Positions 20,567 through 30,651 of a DNA stretch of 64,000 bases are shown in pieces. The stretch's first letter is position 1. Each line of letters starts with the position of its first letter. The stretch comes from Mannheimia haemolytica (GTDB lineage Bacteria > Pseudomonadota > Gammaproteobacteria > Enterobacterales > Pasteurellaceae): assembly GCF_004342115.1 (NCBI RefSeq), contig NZ_SMAC01000006.1, forward strand, positions 31,158-95,157. The letters run 5' to 3'. Under the pieces are notes generated by a model, which was not told the DNA's origin, did no database searches, and saw only the letters and a list, made by a program, of their open reading frames with translations. Made by a program: the position numbers and the translations under genes.

Positions 20567-22332
20567 TAGATTTCTCCCTGATGCACTAATTCATTATGTA
20601 ATAATTCCGCAAAAAAGCCGGTGTGTTCTAATTCAGTGAAACGACCTTTCTGAATGATTTGCCCTTGTTTCATCACCCAAATTTCATCGCATTGGGTTAA
20701 ATCTTCCACTCGATGAGTAATCATTAGCGTTGTTTGCTCTCGGCTGAGATTATGCAGAGCGGCTAACACTTGCTGTTCCGAATCCATATCAAGGCTTGCA
20801 GTCGGCTCGTCTAACAGTAATAATTCGTACGGGCGAAGCAACGCTCGTGCAATCGCAATCCGCTGTGCTTGCCCGCCAGAGATACCGATATTACTGTCTT
20901 GCACTTGATGCTCCAACCCTAAACGTGCCACAAATTCATCGGCTTTTGAAAGCTGTAATGCCTTGGCTAATTCAGAATCTGTCGCATTAGGGTTGCCTAT
21001 TAAAATATTCTCTTTCAAACTGCCATGCATTAATTGCGGATTTTGCCCCACCCACGCTAATTTCGCTCGCCATTGGCTTAAATTTAAATCTCGCAGTTCG
21101 GTGCCGTTAATCGTAACCGACCCTTCATAAGGCAAGAAACCAAGTAACATATTCATTAATGAACTTTTTCCTGCACCACTTTGCCCAACCAAAGCGATAT
21201 GTTGGTGTGCATTCAACTCGAAATTTAACGCTTGGGTTAAGGCTTTGCCTTGTGGTGAGAAGATCACGCAATCTTTGGCTTGAATCACAAGCGGTTGATT
21301 TTCAACATTTTTTTGTAAATTGCCACCTTGCGTTTTCACCTTTTCTTTTAAGAAAGTTTCGATATTATCTGCGGCACTAATCGCTGCTGCCTTGTCGTGA
21401 TAAAACACGCCAAGTTCACGCATCGGTTGGTAAAACTCAGGTGCCATCATTAGACAAAAGAAGCCGATAAATAAGGTCACGCCCGTACCATAATAGCCAA
21501 AATCCAGCTCACCTAAAAAAATAAAGCCAAAATAGACCGCCGTCACCGCAATCGATACCGCCGTGAAAAACTCCAATACCGCAGAGGATAAAAACGCCAT
21601 TTTTAGTACGTCCATCGTACTGATTCGGAAATCTTCGGTGCTTTGGTAGATTTGTTCAGTCTGCTTTTCCGCTTGCCCAAATAAGCGAATGGTTTCTAAA
21701 CCTTTTAATTTATCTAAGAACTGTCCGCTAATACGGGAAAGAATGCCGATATTACGCTGATTTGCCTCCACTGCTTTCATTCCGGCTAAAATCATAAATA
21801 AAGGTAATAATGGCATTGTTGCAAATAAAATAGCCCCTGCTGCCCAGTTAATCGGGAATACAAAACAGAGGATCAGTAATGGCACTATCAGCGATAAAAA
21901 TTGCTGTGGCAAATAGCGTGCGTAGAAATTATGTAGATTTTCCACCTGCTCGAGCATTAAGGTTGCCCAGCTGCCCGCCGGTTTTTGTTGAATGCTCATC
22001 GGCCCGACTGCTTCCATTTTGGCTAGAATTTGGCGGCGAAGATGTAAACGCAAGGTTTGCCCTGCTTTGAAACCGACACGCTCACGCAGAAAAATGAAGA
22101 ATGCTCTGGCAGCAAAACAACAGAATAAGAGCATAATTTCAACCAGAAAGCTATTCGGTGACTGCTTTCCGATAAGCATTTTGTCTAACATTGTGGCAAT
22201 CAGCCACATCTGTCCAATCATACATAAACTACTGAAACTCCCTAACAGTATGTTTAAGTGCATATATTTTTTGATGACTTTTTGCTGACTTTTAAGCCAT
22301 TTTTGTAATTCGCGTTGGCGTTGTTTTTCCAT
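20566..22332 (-). CDS. cydD: Heterodimeric ABC exporter subunit CydD
   Basis: A 588-residue half-transporter, first gene of the cydDC pair. The membrane domain occupies roughly residues 20-320. The ATPase domain shows VGQSGAGKSSLMNMLLG (Walker A), ISGGQAQRIAIARALLRP (signature), LLLLDEPTASLDMDSE (Walker B) and MITHRVEDL. The stretches MEAVGPMSIQQKPAGSWATL and YYGTGVTLFIGFFCLMMAPEFYQPMRELG fit CydD. It acts with CydC in the inner membrane to export cysteine/glutathione. Upstream is a 114-base gap with an uptake-sequence core and then the tamB terminator, so cydDC has its own promoter, not confidently located. Confidence 0.95.
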   Translation of the reverse strand: MEKQRQRELQKWLKSQQKVIKKYMHLNILLGSFSSLCMIGQMWLIATMLDKMLIGKQSPNSFLVEIMLLFCCFAARAFFIFLRERVGFKAGQTLRLHLRRQILAKMEAVGPMSIQQKPAGSWATLMLEQVENLHNFYARYLPQQFLSLIVPLLILCFVFPINWAAGAILFATMPLLPLFMILAGMKAVEANQRNIGILSRISGQFLDKLKGLETIRLFGQAEKQTEQIYQSTEDFRISTMDVLKMAFLSSAVLEFFTAVSIAVTAVYFGFIFLGELDFGYYGTGVTLFIGFFCLMMAPEFYQPMRELGVFYHDKAAAISAADNIETFLKEKVKTQGGNLQKNVENQPLVIQAKDCVIFSPQGKALTQALNFELNAHQHIALVGQSGAGKSSLMNMLLGFLPYEGSVTINGTELRDLNLSQWRAKLAWVGQNPQLMHGSLKENILIGNPNATDSELAKALQLSKADEFVARLGLEHQVQDSNIGISGGQAQRIAIARALLRPYELLLLDEPTASLDMDSEQQVLAALHNLSREQTTLMITHRVEDLTQCDEIWVMKQGQIIQKGRFTELEHTGFFAELLHNELVHQGEI

Positions 22333-22396
22333 AATTTTGTCAATTTTTTTGTTTTTTCAACCGCTTGTAAATCGGGTTTGCCATTCTACTATAAAG

Positions 22397-22433
22397 CAAA
22401 AAGGTTGTTAATGGCGAAACATTAACAACCTTT
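22397..22433 (-). terminator. Terminator downstream of tamB
   Basis: A 14-base perfect stem, AAAGGTTGTTAATG (22400-22413) with CATTAACAACCTTT (22420-22433). Read on the minus strand it is followed by TTTTGC. It lies 14 bases beyond the tamB stop. Confidence 0.85.
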
Positions 22434-22446
22434 CATTCAGCCTTAA

Positions 22447-25400
22447 CTAGAATAGCTCGTCAAATTCAAAGCGATACATTAAATCTACCGCTTGGTTAAT
22501 ACTTGAGACCCATTGTAAGTACAATCTTGGCGTTAAATTATAGCGTAAGGTTAATTCGGTAAGCGGTGCAAAAATGCCCACGCCATACTTCACTCTGAAT
22601 TTAGGGGCAAGGCTGGCACTTACTTCTACTTTGGTGTTATCGCCAATACCTGCGGTGGTCACGCTTAAATCTTTGAGTCCGAAAGTGCTACCAACATCAC
22701 CCACCAATTTACTGCTTTTTGATAAGCTCATACTGAGTAATGCCGCTGCGACTGCATTACTGGAGCTGGTATCGCCACTGCTTTCCAATGAACGACCAGT
22801 TAAAATATAGGAAAGTGCTTCATTTTGCGACATTGCCGGATCAGAGAATACTTTTACCGTTGGATTGTCTGCCAAACCGGTCACTCTTACCCCAGCTGTA
22901 ATGGTCGGATCTTCCATTGCCTCCGGATTGCGTATAGCTTCAATATCTAAGGTTGGCTGAGACGGTGAGCCGGCAAAACTAATATCACCTTTACGAATCA
23001 GCAAGTCTTGACCATAAGCGGCAAATCGTCCTTCACGCAAATGAACTTGCCCGTAAAGCCCTAAACCTTGTTTGCCTTGTCTGACAGACAATAAGCCATT
23101 CACGTTACTGTTTAAACCATAGGCTTTGAGTTTGACATCATTACCGATGTTAATCTTAATATCTGCATTAATTGCCATTCCACCTGAGGTTTGAGCCGGA
23201 ATATTACGTTGGCTAAACGGCACTTTATTTTTCACAGAGCCGTCCATAATCACCTCATCTCCACTTACACTGACCGCACTTTCAGGTAACTGCTCGACTT
23301 CAATTCTTGCCCAAGGGATATCTACATTTCCACTTAAGGTTAAAAGAGTTGGCGTTGCCGTCACTTGAATATCCGGGCTAACTGCCACTTTTGCGATATT
23401 AGGAATATCCACTTGGAAACGGTTAGCTTGAGCGTGAACCCGTGTTTTCCACGCATTTAGATCTCGCCAGTCTGCATCACCCTCCAAACGCAGTTCGCTT
23501 TGTTTGGTTTGTAATTTACCGCTTAAAGTCGATGTTGCCCCGTGGAAATTCATTGCTAAATTCCCACCTGTAATATCAAACGGCATTGTAACAGAGCGAG
23601 CTTTTAACTCTGTAACGTTTAGATTTCCGTGCAATAACGGAGAGGTTGCGGTGCCGCTCACGGTAAGACGAGCATTCACATTGCCATCAACCGAATCGCC
23701 CCGTTCAAGTAGCGGTCGAATCAGCTTTAAGCTTAATTGGTCAAGATGAATATTGCCGGATAACGCACGAGCCTTACTTAAATCTTTCATCACTAAATCA
23801 GTCGAAAGTCTGCCGTTATTTTCGACCCTTAAATCAGATTTAAGGGTTAAATTATTGTCAGACATTTTCAGATCAATTTTAAGCGGTGAAACGGTGAGTG
23901 GGAAACTTTTTCCCCCCTCCATTTTTTGAATAAATTTAATCGCATTAGAGGTTAAATCCAGATTCACTTGAGGCTGTTTGTTTTTAAACCAAGCTGCATC
24001 GCCTTTGGCATTCACAATCCCTGAAAGCTGGCTGTTTTTCTCCAAAAATTGTTGCAATACCGCTAAATCAAAGTTACGGATTTCAAAAGGCACTTTACCC
24101 TCAACACCGGCATTAAATGCAGTCGGGAAACAAAGATTAATTTTCCGGTTATGCCAACAATGTGCGGAAATATTGGCGTTAATGGCTTTATTGTCATATT
24201 TCACATTCACTGCTTTATCTGCTTGGAATTGACCAAACTCGGTGGATTGAATCGAAACTTGGCTTAATTGCCCTTCCCAAATTTCTTTCAAACGGTCAAA
24301 TTTTCCAGAAATTTGCAAATCAGCACCAACCGGATTGCCTTTTGCACTTAATTTCAAGCTATGATTTTCTTCATTTCCTTTTAGCAATAAAGTGGCATTT
24401 TCCACTTTGATTTCATTATAGGCAAATTGACGTAACCCCAAGGTTAAATCCCCTTGAATGGTTTTCTCAGTGGTAATTTTGCCTTTTGCGGTTAAATTTT
24501 GCAGTTTAAATTGCTCATAGCCTACATTTGAGGCCACTAAATCTAAATCAATGTTAGGTTCTGAAACCTTACCCGATAATTTGGCATTACCATTCACGCT
24601 GGCTTTTAAATTCGGCACTAACCCTTGCAAATTAGGGGCTTTAATATCCGCATAGAAATCAGATTTTTCGCCTAACACGCCTTTTAAATCGATCTTATTT
24701 TCACCATACACCAGCGATAAGCCCGGAACATCTAAAAGTTGTTGATGATCGGCTTTTAAATTACCGCTTAAGTGTAGATTTTTCTGTAATAACGAACCTT
24801 TAATATCAATATTCGAGACGTCCGCTTTCCATCCGCTAGCTGAATTGCCCCGTCCTGCATAACCTTCGGAAGATAAAGAACCGGACAATACCGCCGGCCA
24901 GTCTGCCAGTAGGGATTTAGTGTTAATATGCTGAAGTTTCAAATTTGAACGCCACGCAACGCCCTCGCTCCAATCCACTAAACCGTCGATCTTCGCCGTA
25001 CCTTCCAGCGTATTGAGACTTAAATCTTGTATATTAAAATGGGTTAATTCCCCTTTGCCAGTTAAACTAGCCGAGCTTGCAGGCACGCCCATTCCTTTGG
25101 CACTGACTTTAGCCTCCAAAGCGTAATCCAGGAGATTGCCATTAAGCCTCATGGCGATATTCTCTAAACTCAGCACATCACCATTTTGCTGAGGAGCAAA
25201 CGGATAACGCATTGACTCACTCTTCAGCGATAAATCAAAGGGAGTTTTCGCCTGAGCCAGTGCAACATTGCCCTCCAACGAGGCGCTAATTGCACCAGCC
25301 GTCTTCACTTTTAGGCTGGTTTTGTCATATAGCTCACCGGAAAGAGAGGCTTCAATTTGATTGAACGGCAATTTTACTTTCGCCGTTTTTGCCTCGTGAC

Positions 25401-26547
25401 CACTTAGCGTCCAACTTAGCGGATAATTATCTTGTAACGATAAAGAACCGCTTGCGGTTAGATCCCCTTGGTCGCTTTTGAAATCTAAACTTTTTAGGTT
25501 GATATGCTGATCTTTTGCTTGAGCCTGAAGCTGTAAAGAGGCAACATTTAACAATGAGATCGGCTCAATCAAATTCCCTTTTTCATCTTTAGCTTTTTGA
25601 GCAATCGCTACATTCGCAATATCAATCTGTTCAATATTGAGATCAAGAGGCAAACTAAAGCGAATATTTTTATCCAATAACGGCTGTGCTAATTGTGCTT
25701 TAATCGCTGCCCAATCCACTTTATTATCCACCTGTTCGGCCTGTGCAACAGTTTTTCTCTGTAATTGGTGAAAGCCCTCTACGACTTTTTCACTGGTTTT
25801 TTCCACCACCGCCTCTTGAATCACTTTATCAGCAATCTCTTGTGGATTTGTCGCTGATAACGCCTCTGTTTTTGCATTTTTTTGTGCAAAATCGACCGCT
25901 TGTTCAGTATCAGTTTCGTCTAACTTTAAGGCTAAAAGCAGATTTAGCCCCTCTAACTGTGTCGGGTGAACGGTAATAGCCCGCCCTTTACCAGAAAGTG
26001 CAGTGTGGAAATGATTAAGATGAATATCCATATCATCAACTTTGACCTTGATATTCTCTAAATTGATATTTTGAGCTGAAATCCCCAATGGCAAATTTAA
26101 TTCGGTGAAAGGTTCGGTCTCTTCTTTTGGCTGAGAAGGGGGTAATTTAGTCGTATCAATCAACACCTCTGTATCTTTAAGGCTGAGATTATTCAAACAC
26201 ATTTCATAGTGGAGCAAGCAGCTAAAACCAATATGCAGATCTGCTTGCCCAACCGTTACATTCACACCGTCCATCACAAATCGGGCATCAGAAAGCTGTA
26301 ACCCATCTTGCAGGCTACCTTGCACTTGCCCAAGTTGTAATGGCTCTACGAATTTATCTACCCAGCTTAACACTTTACGTTGCCCGTAACCTGTGCATAG
26401 AAAGAGAATGGCGAGTAAAAGTAGAATAAACGTCAGACAAAAGCCGTGCTTCAAAAACCGCCACTTTGATTTTTTAGGCTGTGTTGCTTGTGGCTCTTGT
26501 GCTGAGTCCGTTTGATTTGTGGCTGTTTGTTTATTTTCGTCAGTCAT
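22447..26547 (-). CDS. tamB: Translocation and assembly module protein TamB
   Basis: A 1366-residue protein with a cytoplasmic tail (about residues 1-32, rich in Lys and Gln), one membrane anchor (GFCLTFILLLLAILFLCTGYG, first 15 shown is enough to place it at about 35-55) and a very long periplasmic part of repeating beta strands, ending in the conserved C-terminal domain (SFAGSPSQPTLDIEAIRNPE, ITAGVRVTGLADNPTVKVFS, NEALSYILTGR). TamB spans the periplasm and works with TamA in outer-membrane protein insertion and in lipid transport to the outer membrane. Length is close to E. coli TamB (1259) with extra N-terminal material. It follows tamA after 80 bases, the conserved order. Confidence 0.95.
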   Translation of the reverse strand: MTDENKQTATNQTDSAQEPQATQPKKSKWRFLKHGFCLTFILLLLAILFLCTGYGQRKVLSWVDKFVEPLQLGQVQGSLQDGLQLSDARFVMDGVNVTVGQADLHIGFSCLLHYEMCLNNLSLKDTEVLIDTTKLPPSQPKEETEPFTELNLPLGISAQNINLENIKVKVDDMDIHLNHFHTALSGKGRAITVHPTQLEGLNLLLALKLDETDTEQAVDFAQKNAKTEALSATNPQEIADKVIQEAVVEKTSEKVVEGFHQLQRKTVAQAEQVDNKVDWAAIKAQLAQPLLDKNIRFSLPLDLNIEQIDIANVAIAQKAKDEKGNLIEPISLLNVASLQLQAQAKDQHINLKSLDFKSDQGDLTASGSLSLQDNYPLSWTLSGHEAKTAKVKLPFNQIEASLSGELYDKTSLKVKTAGAISASLEGNVALAQAKTPFDLSLKSESMRYPFAPQQNGDVLSLENIAMRLNGNLLDYALEAKVSAKGMGVPASSASLTGKGELTHFNIQDLSLNTLEGTAKIDGLVDWSEGVAWRSNLKLQHINTKSLLADWPAVLSGSLSSEGYAGRGNSASGWKADVSNIDIKGSLLQKNLHLSGNLKADHQQLLDVPGLSLVYGENKIDLKGVLGEKSDFYADIKAPNLQGLVPNLKASVNGNAKLSGKVSEPNIDLDLVASNVGYEQFKLQNLTAKGKITTEKTIQGDLTLGLRQFAYNEIKVENATLLLKGNEENHSLKLSAKGNPVGADLQISGKFDRLKEIWEGQLSQVSIQSTEFGQFQADKAVNVKYDNKAINANISAHCWHNRKINLCFPTAFNAGVEGKVPFEIRNFDLAVLQQFLEKNSQLSGIVNAKGDAAWFKNKQPQVNLDLTSNAIKFIQKMEGGKSFPLTVSPLKIDLKMSDNNLTLKSDLRVENNGRLSTDLVMKDLSKARALSGNIHLDQLSLKLIRPLLERGDSVDGNVNARLTVSGTATSPLLHGNLNVTELKARSVTMPFDITGGNLAMNFHGATSTLSGKLQTKQSELRLEGDADWRDLNAWKTRVHAQANRFQVDIPNIAKVAVSPDIQVTATPTLLTLSGNVDIPWARIEVEQLPESAVSVSGDEVIMDGSVKNKVPFSQRNIPAQTSGGMAINADIKINIGNDVKLKAYGLNSNVNGLLSVRQGKQGLGLYGQVHLREGRFAAYGQDLLIRKGDISFAGSPSQPTLDIEAIRNPEAMEDPTITAGVRVTGLADNPTVKVFSDPAMSQNEALSYILTGRSLESSGDTSSSNAVAAALLSMSLSKSSKLVGDVGSTFGLKDLSVTTAGIGDNTKVEVSASLAPKFRVKYGVGIFAPLTELTLRYNLTPRLYLQWVSSINQAVDLMYRFEFDELF

Positions 26548-26578
26548 AATCGTGCATATTTATGAGGTGATAAAAAGT

Positions 26579-26623
26579 AAACAAGCGGTATGCGAAATTT
26601 TACTGAAATTCGACCGCTTGTTT
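26579..26623. repeat. Facing pair of DNA uptake sequences between tamA and tamB
   Basis: ACAAGCGGT at 26581-26589 and its complement ACCGCTTGT at 26613-26621 form an inverted pair around a 23-base loop in the gap between tamA and tamB. It could act as a weak attenuator in the joint transcript, but no U-run follows. Confidence 0.7.
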
Positions 26624-26627
26624 TCAT

Positions 26628-28463
26628 TTACAGATCGGAACCTAAACCAATATAAATTTGTATTCCTTTGGAATTATCTGGTGATTTTACCGGCGTGGCG
26701 ACATCAAATTTAATCGCCCCGATAGGTGATGCCCAACGCACCCCTAAGCCCGTACCGTAGTAGAGATCCTGAGTTTTGAATTTATTCGATGCCAAGCCTG
26801 CATCATAAAAAATTGCACCCCACCAATTAGGGTAAACCTGATACTGATATTCTACTGTGCCTGTGGCTAAATGAGAGCCTCCGACACGTTTGCCATTACT
26901 CGGATCACGAGGGGAAATATCCTTATAGCCAAAGCCCCGCACACTCATATCGCCACCGGCAAAATAGCGTAACGCCGGTGGAATACGTTCAAATTGATTG
27001 GCTTTCAAATACCCCAACTCCGCCCTTAAATAGAACCGATGGTTATCAAAGTAAGTTCTCGCCCAAGATGTCGAGGCTTTATAACTATAAAAGTTTACAT
27101 CTGAACCTACTGCACGACTCCCCCAGTTTACCGTTAATTTTTGTGTATCCCCCCATAATGGGTAAGGCTTGCCATCTGTTCTGGTTCGATTCAATGATGC
27201 CGTTGGGTAAACTAATAAGGTTTTAAATCGATCATTAGCTTGAGTAAAAGAATCGTAACGGGCTTTTAAACCAACAGAAAATGACCAACCGGTTTCGTGA
27301 GTCCAGAAACGTTGTAAGCCAAGGGTGGCAGCGGTTGATTTTGTATCGTTTTGATCTTCGTTTTCTAAAGTGCCGGATAATTGGTAATAATAATGTAGCG
27401 GATCTTCTCTAAGTGGAATATTATAACCAAATTCAAATGTCTGCTCCGGCTTAGAAACGTACGTTCGGCTTTCAATACTATGACCTCGGCTATTTAACCA
27501 AGGTTTCTTCCAGTTAAGCTGTAACCTTGGGCCAACTTCAGTTTCGTAGCCTATCCCAATTTCCACTTCATTGCGTTTTTTAGGCTGAAATAACACATTT
27601 AAATCCACTAATTTATCCTGTTCATTTAAATGTGGCTCAACCATCACTGATGAAAACCAATTACTGGAAAGGTAATCTTGGGTTAAAATCGAAAGATCGT
27701 TAGCTAAATATGGCTCACCGGAATGAATTTTAAGAATATTTTGCAAATATTCTTCTTTGATTTGGCTATCAACAAACCGGATTTGTCCATAATGGTATCG
27801 TTTTCCGCTATCATAGCCTAAACGCCAATCCGCTTTATGATCGGTCGGATAAACTTCCAAACGGTGATAAAGCCAATGACCGTCAAAATACCCTTTACTA
27901 AAAGCGGTACTTTCAATATCACCTTTAAAATTATCATAGGTTTTATGGTTTAAACGACTACCTTGTTTTGGGGCTTTACTGACTAGATGAGCGAAATCTT
28001 CGTCCGTTTTTGCATCGCCTTGCAAAACAATATCGGTTTCATCAATTTTTACCGTCTCTTTATCTAGCTCAACATTTAATACTAAGAGCGGTTTCTTTCC
28101 CTCCTGAGGTAGCTGCACAAATTGGTATCGGCTATTATAATAGCCCAAGGCTCTCAGAGCTTTATCTACTGTGGTTTGCACCAAATATTGATAACGCTCT
28201 GAACCATCTGCATATTCATTGGCAATTTGATCTAAATATAGCTCCACATTTTTCTTGGCATCTTTATCCTGAATGCCTTTGACTTCTAAAGTGACTAATG
28301 GCTCTATTTCTGGCTCATCATCACTATCTTCCGCTAATTTTTCTTGCAGATTTTCAACTCGCTCACGATCTACGTCAGACAGCCTTTGCTCTTGATTTGC
28401 TTGTGCCATTGAAGAAAAAGCCACTAAACAGCAGAATGTTAAAAAATGTAGTTTTGTATTCAT
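26628..28463 (-). CDS. tamA: Translocation and assembly module outer-membrane protein TamA
   Basis: A 611-residue Omp85-family protein. The signal peptide is MNTKLHFLTFCCLVAFSSMA with cleavage after QAN or nearby. Three POTRA domains occupy about residues 50-285, followed by a 16-strand barrel. The barrel carries GGDMSVRGFGYKDISP, which contains the VRGF motif of Omp85 proteins, and WWGAIFYDAGLASNKF. TamA sits in the outer membrane and with TamB helps insert autotransporters and other barrels; the window also encodes a trimeric autotransporter (51 kb). It follows the broken yibQ after 11 bases and leads into tamB. Confidence 0.95.
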   Translation of the reverse strand: MNTKLHFLTFCCLVAFSSMAQANQEQRLSDVDRERVENLQEKLAEDSDDEPEIEPLVTLEVKGIQDKDAKKNVELYLDQIANEYADGSERYQYLVQTTVDKALRALGYYNSRYQFVQLPQEGKKPLLVLNVELDKETVKIDETDIVLQGDAKTDEDFAHLVSKAPKQGSRLNHKTYDNFKGDIESTAFSKGYFDGHWLYHRLEVYPTDHKADWRLGYDSGKRYHYGQIRFVDSQIKEEYLQNILKIHSGEPYLANDLSILTQDYLSSNWFSSVMVEPHLNEQDKLVDLNVLFQPKKRNEVEIGIGYETEVGPRLQLNWKKPWLNSRGHSIESRTYVSKPEQTFEFGYNIPLREDPLHYYYQLSGTLENEDQNDTKSTAATLGLQRFWTHETGWSFSVGLKARYDSFTQANDRFKTLLVYPTASLNRTRTDGKPYPLWGDTQKLTVNWGSRAVGSDVNFYSYKASTSWARTYFDNHRFYLRAELGYLKANQFERIPPALRYFAGGDMSVRGFGYKDISPRDPSNGKRVGGSHLATGTVEYQYQVYPNWWGAIFYDAGLASNKFKTQDLYYGTGLGVRWASPIGAIKFDVATPVKSPDNSKGIQIYIGLGSDL

Positions 28464-28474
28464 TAGTAACCTTT

Positions 28475-29320
28475 TTATTCTTTTGGAATGCCACGCAAAA
28501 GCGGAATACTGTCATAAGGCGGAACAGAACTTAACGCTGGCTCTTGCTCAAAGAGCATAATGAATGGTTTGTCAGGCACTGTTTTTTCATTACGCCACAA
28601 GTTTCCAACACTCACCAATTCAATATCTTGAGGTAGTTGTGCTAAATTTTGCTTCAGTACACTAATCGTATTCTTGCGAGGGTGTCCTATCACCACCTCT
28701 ACCCCGTTTTTTCGTGCGTGATTAATTGCATGTGCAAACTGTTTTTGTACATCAGCAAGCAATCGCTATCATCTAAAAAAATGTCTCTCTCCAGCGTATT
28801 AATACCAAATTGACGAGCCGTTTTAGCCGCCACACTACTGCCAATAGTTTTACTGTCTAAAAAGAAAAGCGTATTTTCTTTTAACACTTTCATCAAATGT
28901 TGCATTGTAGCAGAGTCTGAAGTTGCGCCACTGCCCATATGGTTATTTAAACCAATAGCATATGGTACTTGACCACGAGAAGTATGAATAAGTTTCCGAA
29001 TTTTCTCTTCGTTATCACCAATATGAATACCCCCCCTCTTCAATTGGCTGTTTCGATTTAGGTTCCATTGGCAAATGAATCAAAATATCCCGTTTTTGGT
29101 TATAAGCGTCCTTTGCCCGTTCTGTTGCATAGGGTGCAACAGGAATAATCGCCACGCTTACCGCCTTGGGTAAGGCTAAGATTTCTCGATCTTCTTTTAT
29201 TCGATAGCCCACATCATCAATTACAATCGCCATTTGAGCTGCTTGTACAAGCGGTGTAAAAAGCACAAACATTTGCAAAAAAATGTTAAAATTCAACCGC
29301 TTGTCAATTTGTTTAAACAT
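28475..29320 (-). pseudogene. yibQ: Divergent polysaccharide deacetylase YibQ, broken by two frameshifts
   Basis: Three overlapping frames together spell one protein of about 280 residues: residues MFKQIDKRLNF...KQPIEEGG in frame one (29320 to about 29031), GGIHIGDNEEKIRKLIHTS...RDIFLDDSD in frame two, and LADVQKQFAHAINHARKNG...LLRGIPKE in frame three (to 28475). The first break is in a run of seven G on the coding strand (C run 29030-29036); six G would restore GAA-GAG-GGG-GGT. The second is near 28767, not in a homopolymer, and needs one extra base. The protein has a signal peptide, AIVIDDVGY and IGLNNHMGSGAT, which mark the YibQ family, secreted proteins encoded with envC. Two independent breaks point to real decay, though sequence error cannot be excluded. 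Confidence 0.85.
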
Positions 29321-30484
29321 CTATTTCACCAAATTTAGAGGATTAATCGGCTTGCCTTTACGGGTAACACCAAAATAGAGTGCAGAACGGCTTTGTCCCC
29401 CACTGTTACCAACCTTCGCAATAACCTGTCCGCCTTGCACTCGGCTACCCTTGCTGACTGAAATAGATTGGTTATAGCCATAAAGGGAAATATCACCATT
29501 GCCGTGGTCAATCGCAACCATATTGCCATACCCTGCAAGCCATTGAGCCATTATGACTCGCCCGCTCGCCATTGCTCTAACCGAAGTACCGGCAGAAGCA
29601 CCAATCACTACACCGTGCCAATTATTACCAAAAGGAGTGATAATATTGCCAGACACCGGCATCGTATATCGACCAGCCTTGATCGGTGTTCTCTCAACAT
29701 TCTCAGTTGTTTTGGACTGACCGGATTTTGCCTGTTTTTCCCGCTGTTGTTCACGTTTTTCTGCTTGCTGAGCCTCTCTTTGCGCTTGTTCTAATTGTTG
29801 TTTTAGTGCCTGTTCATTGCTGCGTAAATTCTCTAATCGGCTTTGATCCTGCTCAAGCGTTTTATCGATTAAACGTAAGGTACTTTCACGCTGGCTTTGT
29901 ACTTTCTTTAAATCTTTCTCTTGTTTCTTTTGTTCATTAAGTTGCGTTTGATGATCTTTTTGCTGGCCTTTCAATTCATCACGTCTGGCTTTAAGAGCAG
30001 CTTGGGTTTTACGAATTTCAACAATCGCATCAATGCGAATATTATTCATATGCTGATAATAAGCGGTCATTCTTTCCGCATTTTTTGCCTCTTCAGACAT
30101 TAAACGCTCTAAGACCGAAGGGTTCACCCCAGAACGGTAGGCAGAGTCCAACTGCTCTTTTAATTTTTCTTTCTGCTGTTTTTCCAACTTTTCTAAACGG
30201 GCAATTTCAGTCTCAGTCGCTTTAATGGTCTGGCGAACTTCCGTTAAAGACATTTCGGTTTTTTGTAATTTATCCAACACCTTCCCCATTTCTACTTCTT
30301 GGTTTTTTAGGGTAGATTGCAACGCATTACGTTTTTGCTTTTGTTCATTAATTTTTGAGGTTTGCTGTTGGATTTTTTGCTGAATCTGATTAAGATTATT
30401 TGCAAAAGAAAAAGGGGTAGAAAAGCTTATTACCCCACTGAAAATAGCAGTCCAACAGTAAGAATTTATTCGTTTCACCAGCAT
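29321..30484 (-). CDS. envC: Murein hydrolase activator EnvC
   Basis: A 387-residue secreted protein: signal peptide (to about SFSTPFSFA, residue 29), a long coiled coil rich in Gln, Lys and Glu (about 30-250) and a C-terminal LytM/M23 domain (about 270-387: SGNIITPFGNNWHGVVIGAS, GYGNMVAIDHGNGDISLYGY, SALYFGVTRKGKPINPLNLV). The metal-binding His/Asp residues of active M23 peptidases are missing (SLYGYNQS in place of an LYxHL motif), which is normal for EnvC, an activator of the amidases AmiA/AmiB at the septum. It ends directly before yibQ (adjacent bases). It is divergent from gpmA, a frequent arrangement. Confidence 0.95.
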   Translation of the reverse strand: MLVKRINSYCWTAIFSGVISFSTPFSFANNLNQIQQKIQQQTSKINEQKQKRNALQSTLKNQEVEMGKVLDKLQKTEMSLTEVRQTIKATETEIARLEKLEKQQKEKLKEQLDSAYRSGVNPSVLERLMSEEAKNAERMTAYYQHMNNIRIDAIVEIRKTQAALKARRDELKGQQKDHQTQLNEQKKQEKDLKKVQSQRESTLRLIDKTLEQDQSRLENLRSNEQALKQQLEQAQREAQQAEKREQQREKQAKSGQSKTTENVERTPIKAGRYTMPVSGNIITPFGNNWHGVVIGASAGTSVRAMASGRVIMAQWLAGYGNMVAIDHGNGDISLYGYNQSISVSKGSRVQGGQVIAKVGNSGGQSRSALYFGVTRKGKPINPLNLVK

Positions 30485-30574
30485 ACCTTTATTTCTTCAA
30501 AATATTATTAAGGTTATATTCTAATCGGTTATTTGCTTAAGATCAGCTTTTTAGTGAAAGAATTTAACTATCTA

Positions 30575-30603
30575 TTTCAAAATATAAAGAATTTTGCTAT
30601 AAA
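30575..30603 (+). promoter_or_regulatory. Promoter of gpmA
   Basis: TTTCAA (30575-30580), a 17-base spacer and TATAAA (30598-30603) preceded by TGC (extended -10). Transcription would start about 40 bases before the gpmA ATG. Confidence 0.7.
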
Positions 30604-30651
30604 TAGCACAATTTCAAATCCATTAATTTTACTCAAAGCTAAGGAGTCATT

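Noticed and set aside
29321..30484. EnvC without metal-binding residues as a broken peptidase
   Set aside because: EnvC proteins naturally lack the catalytic residues; the frame and length are normal.
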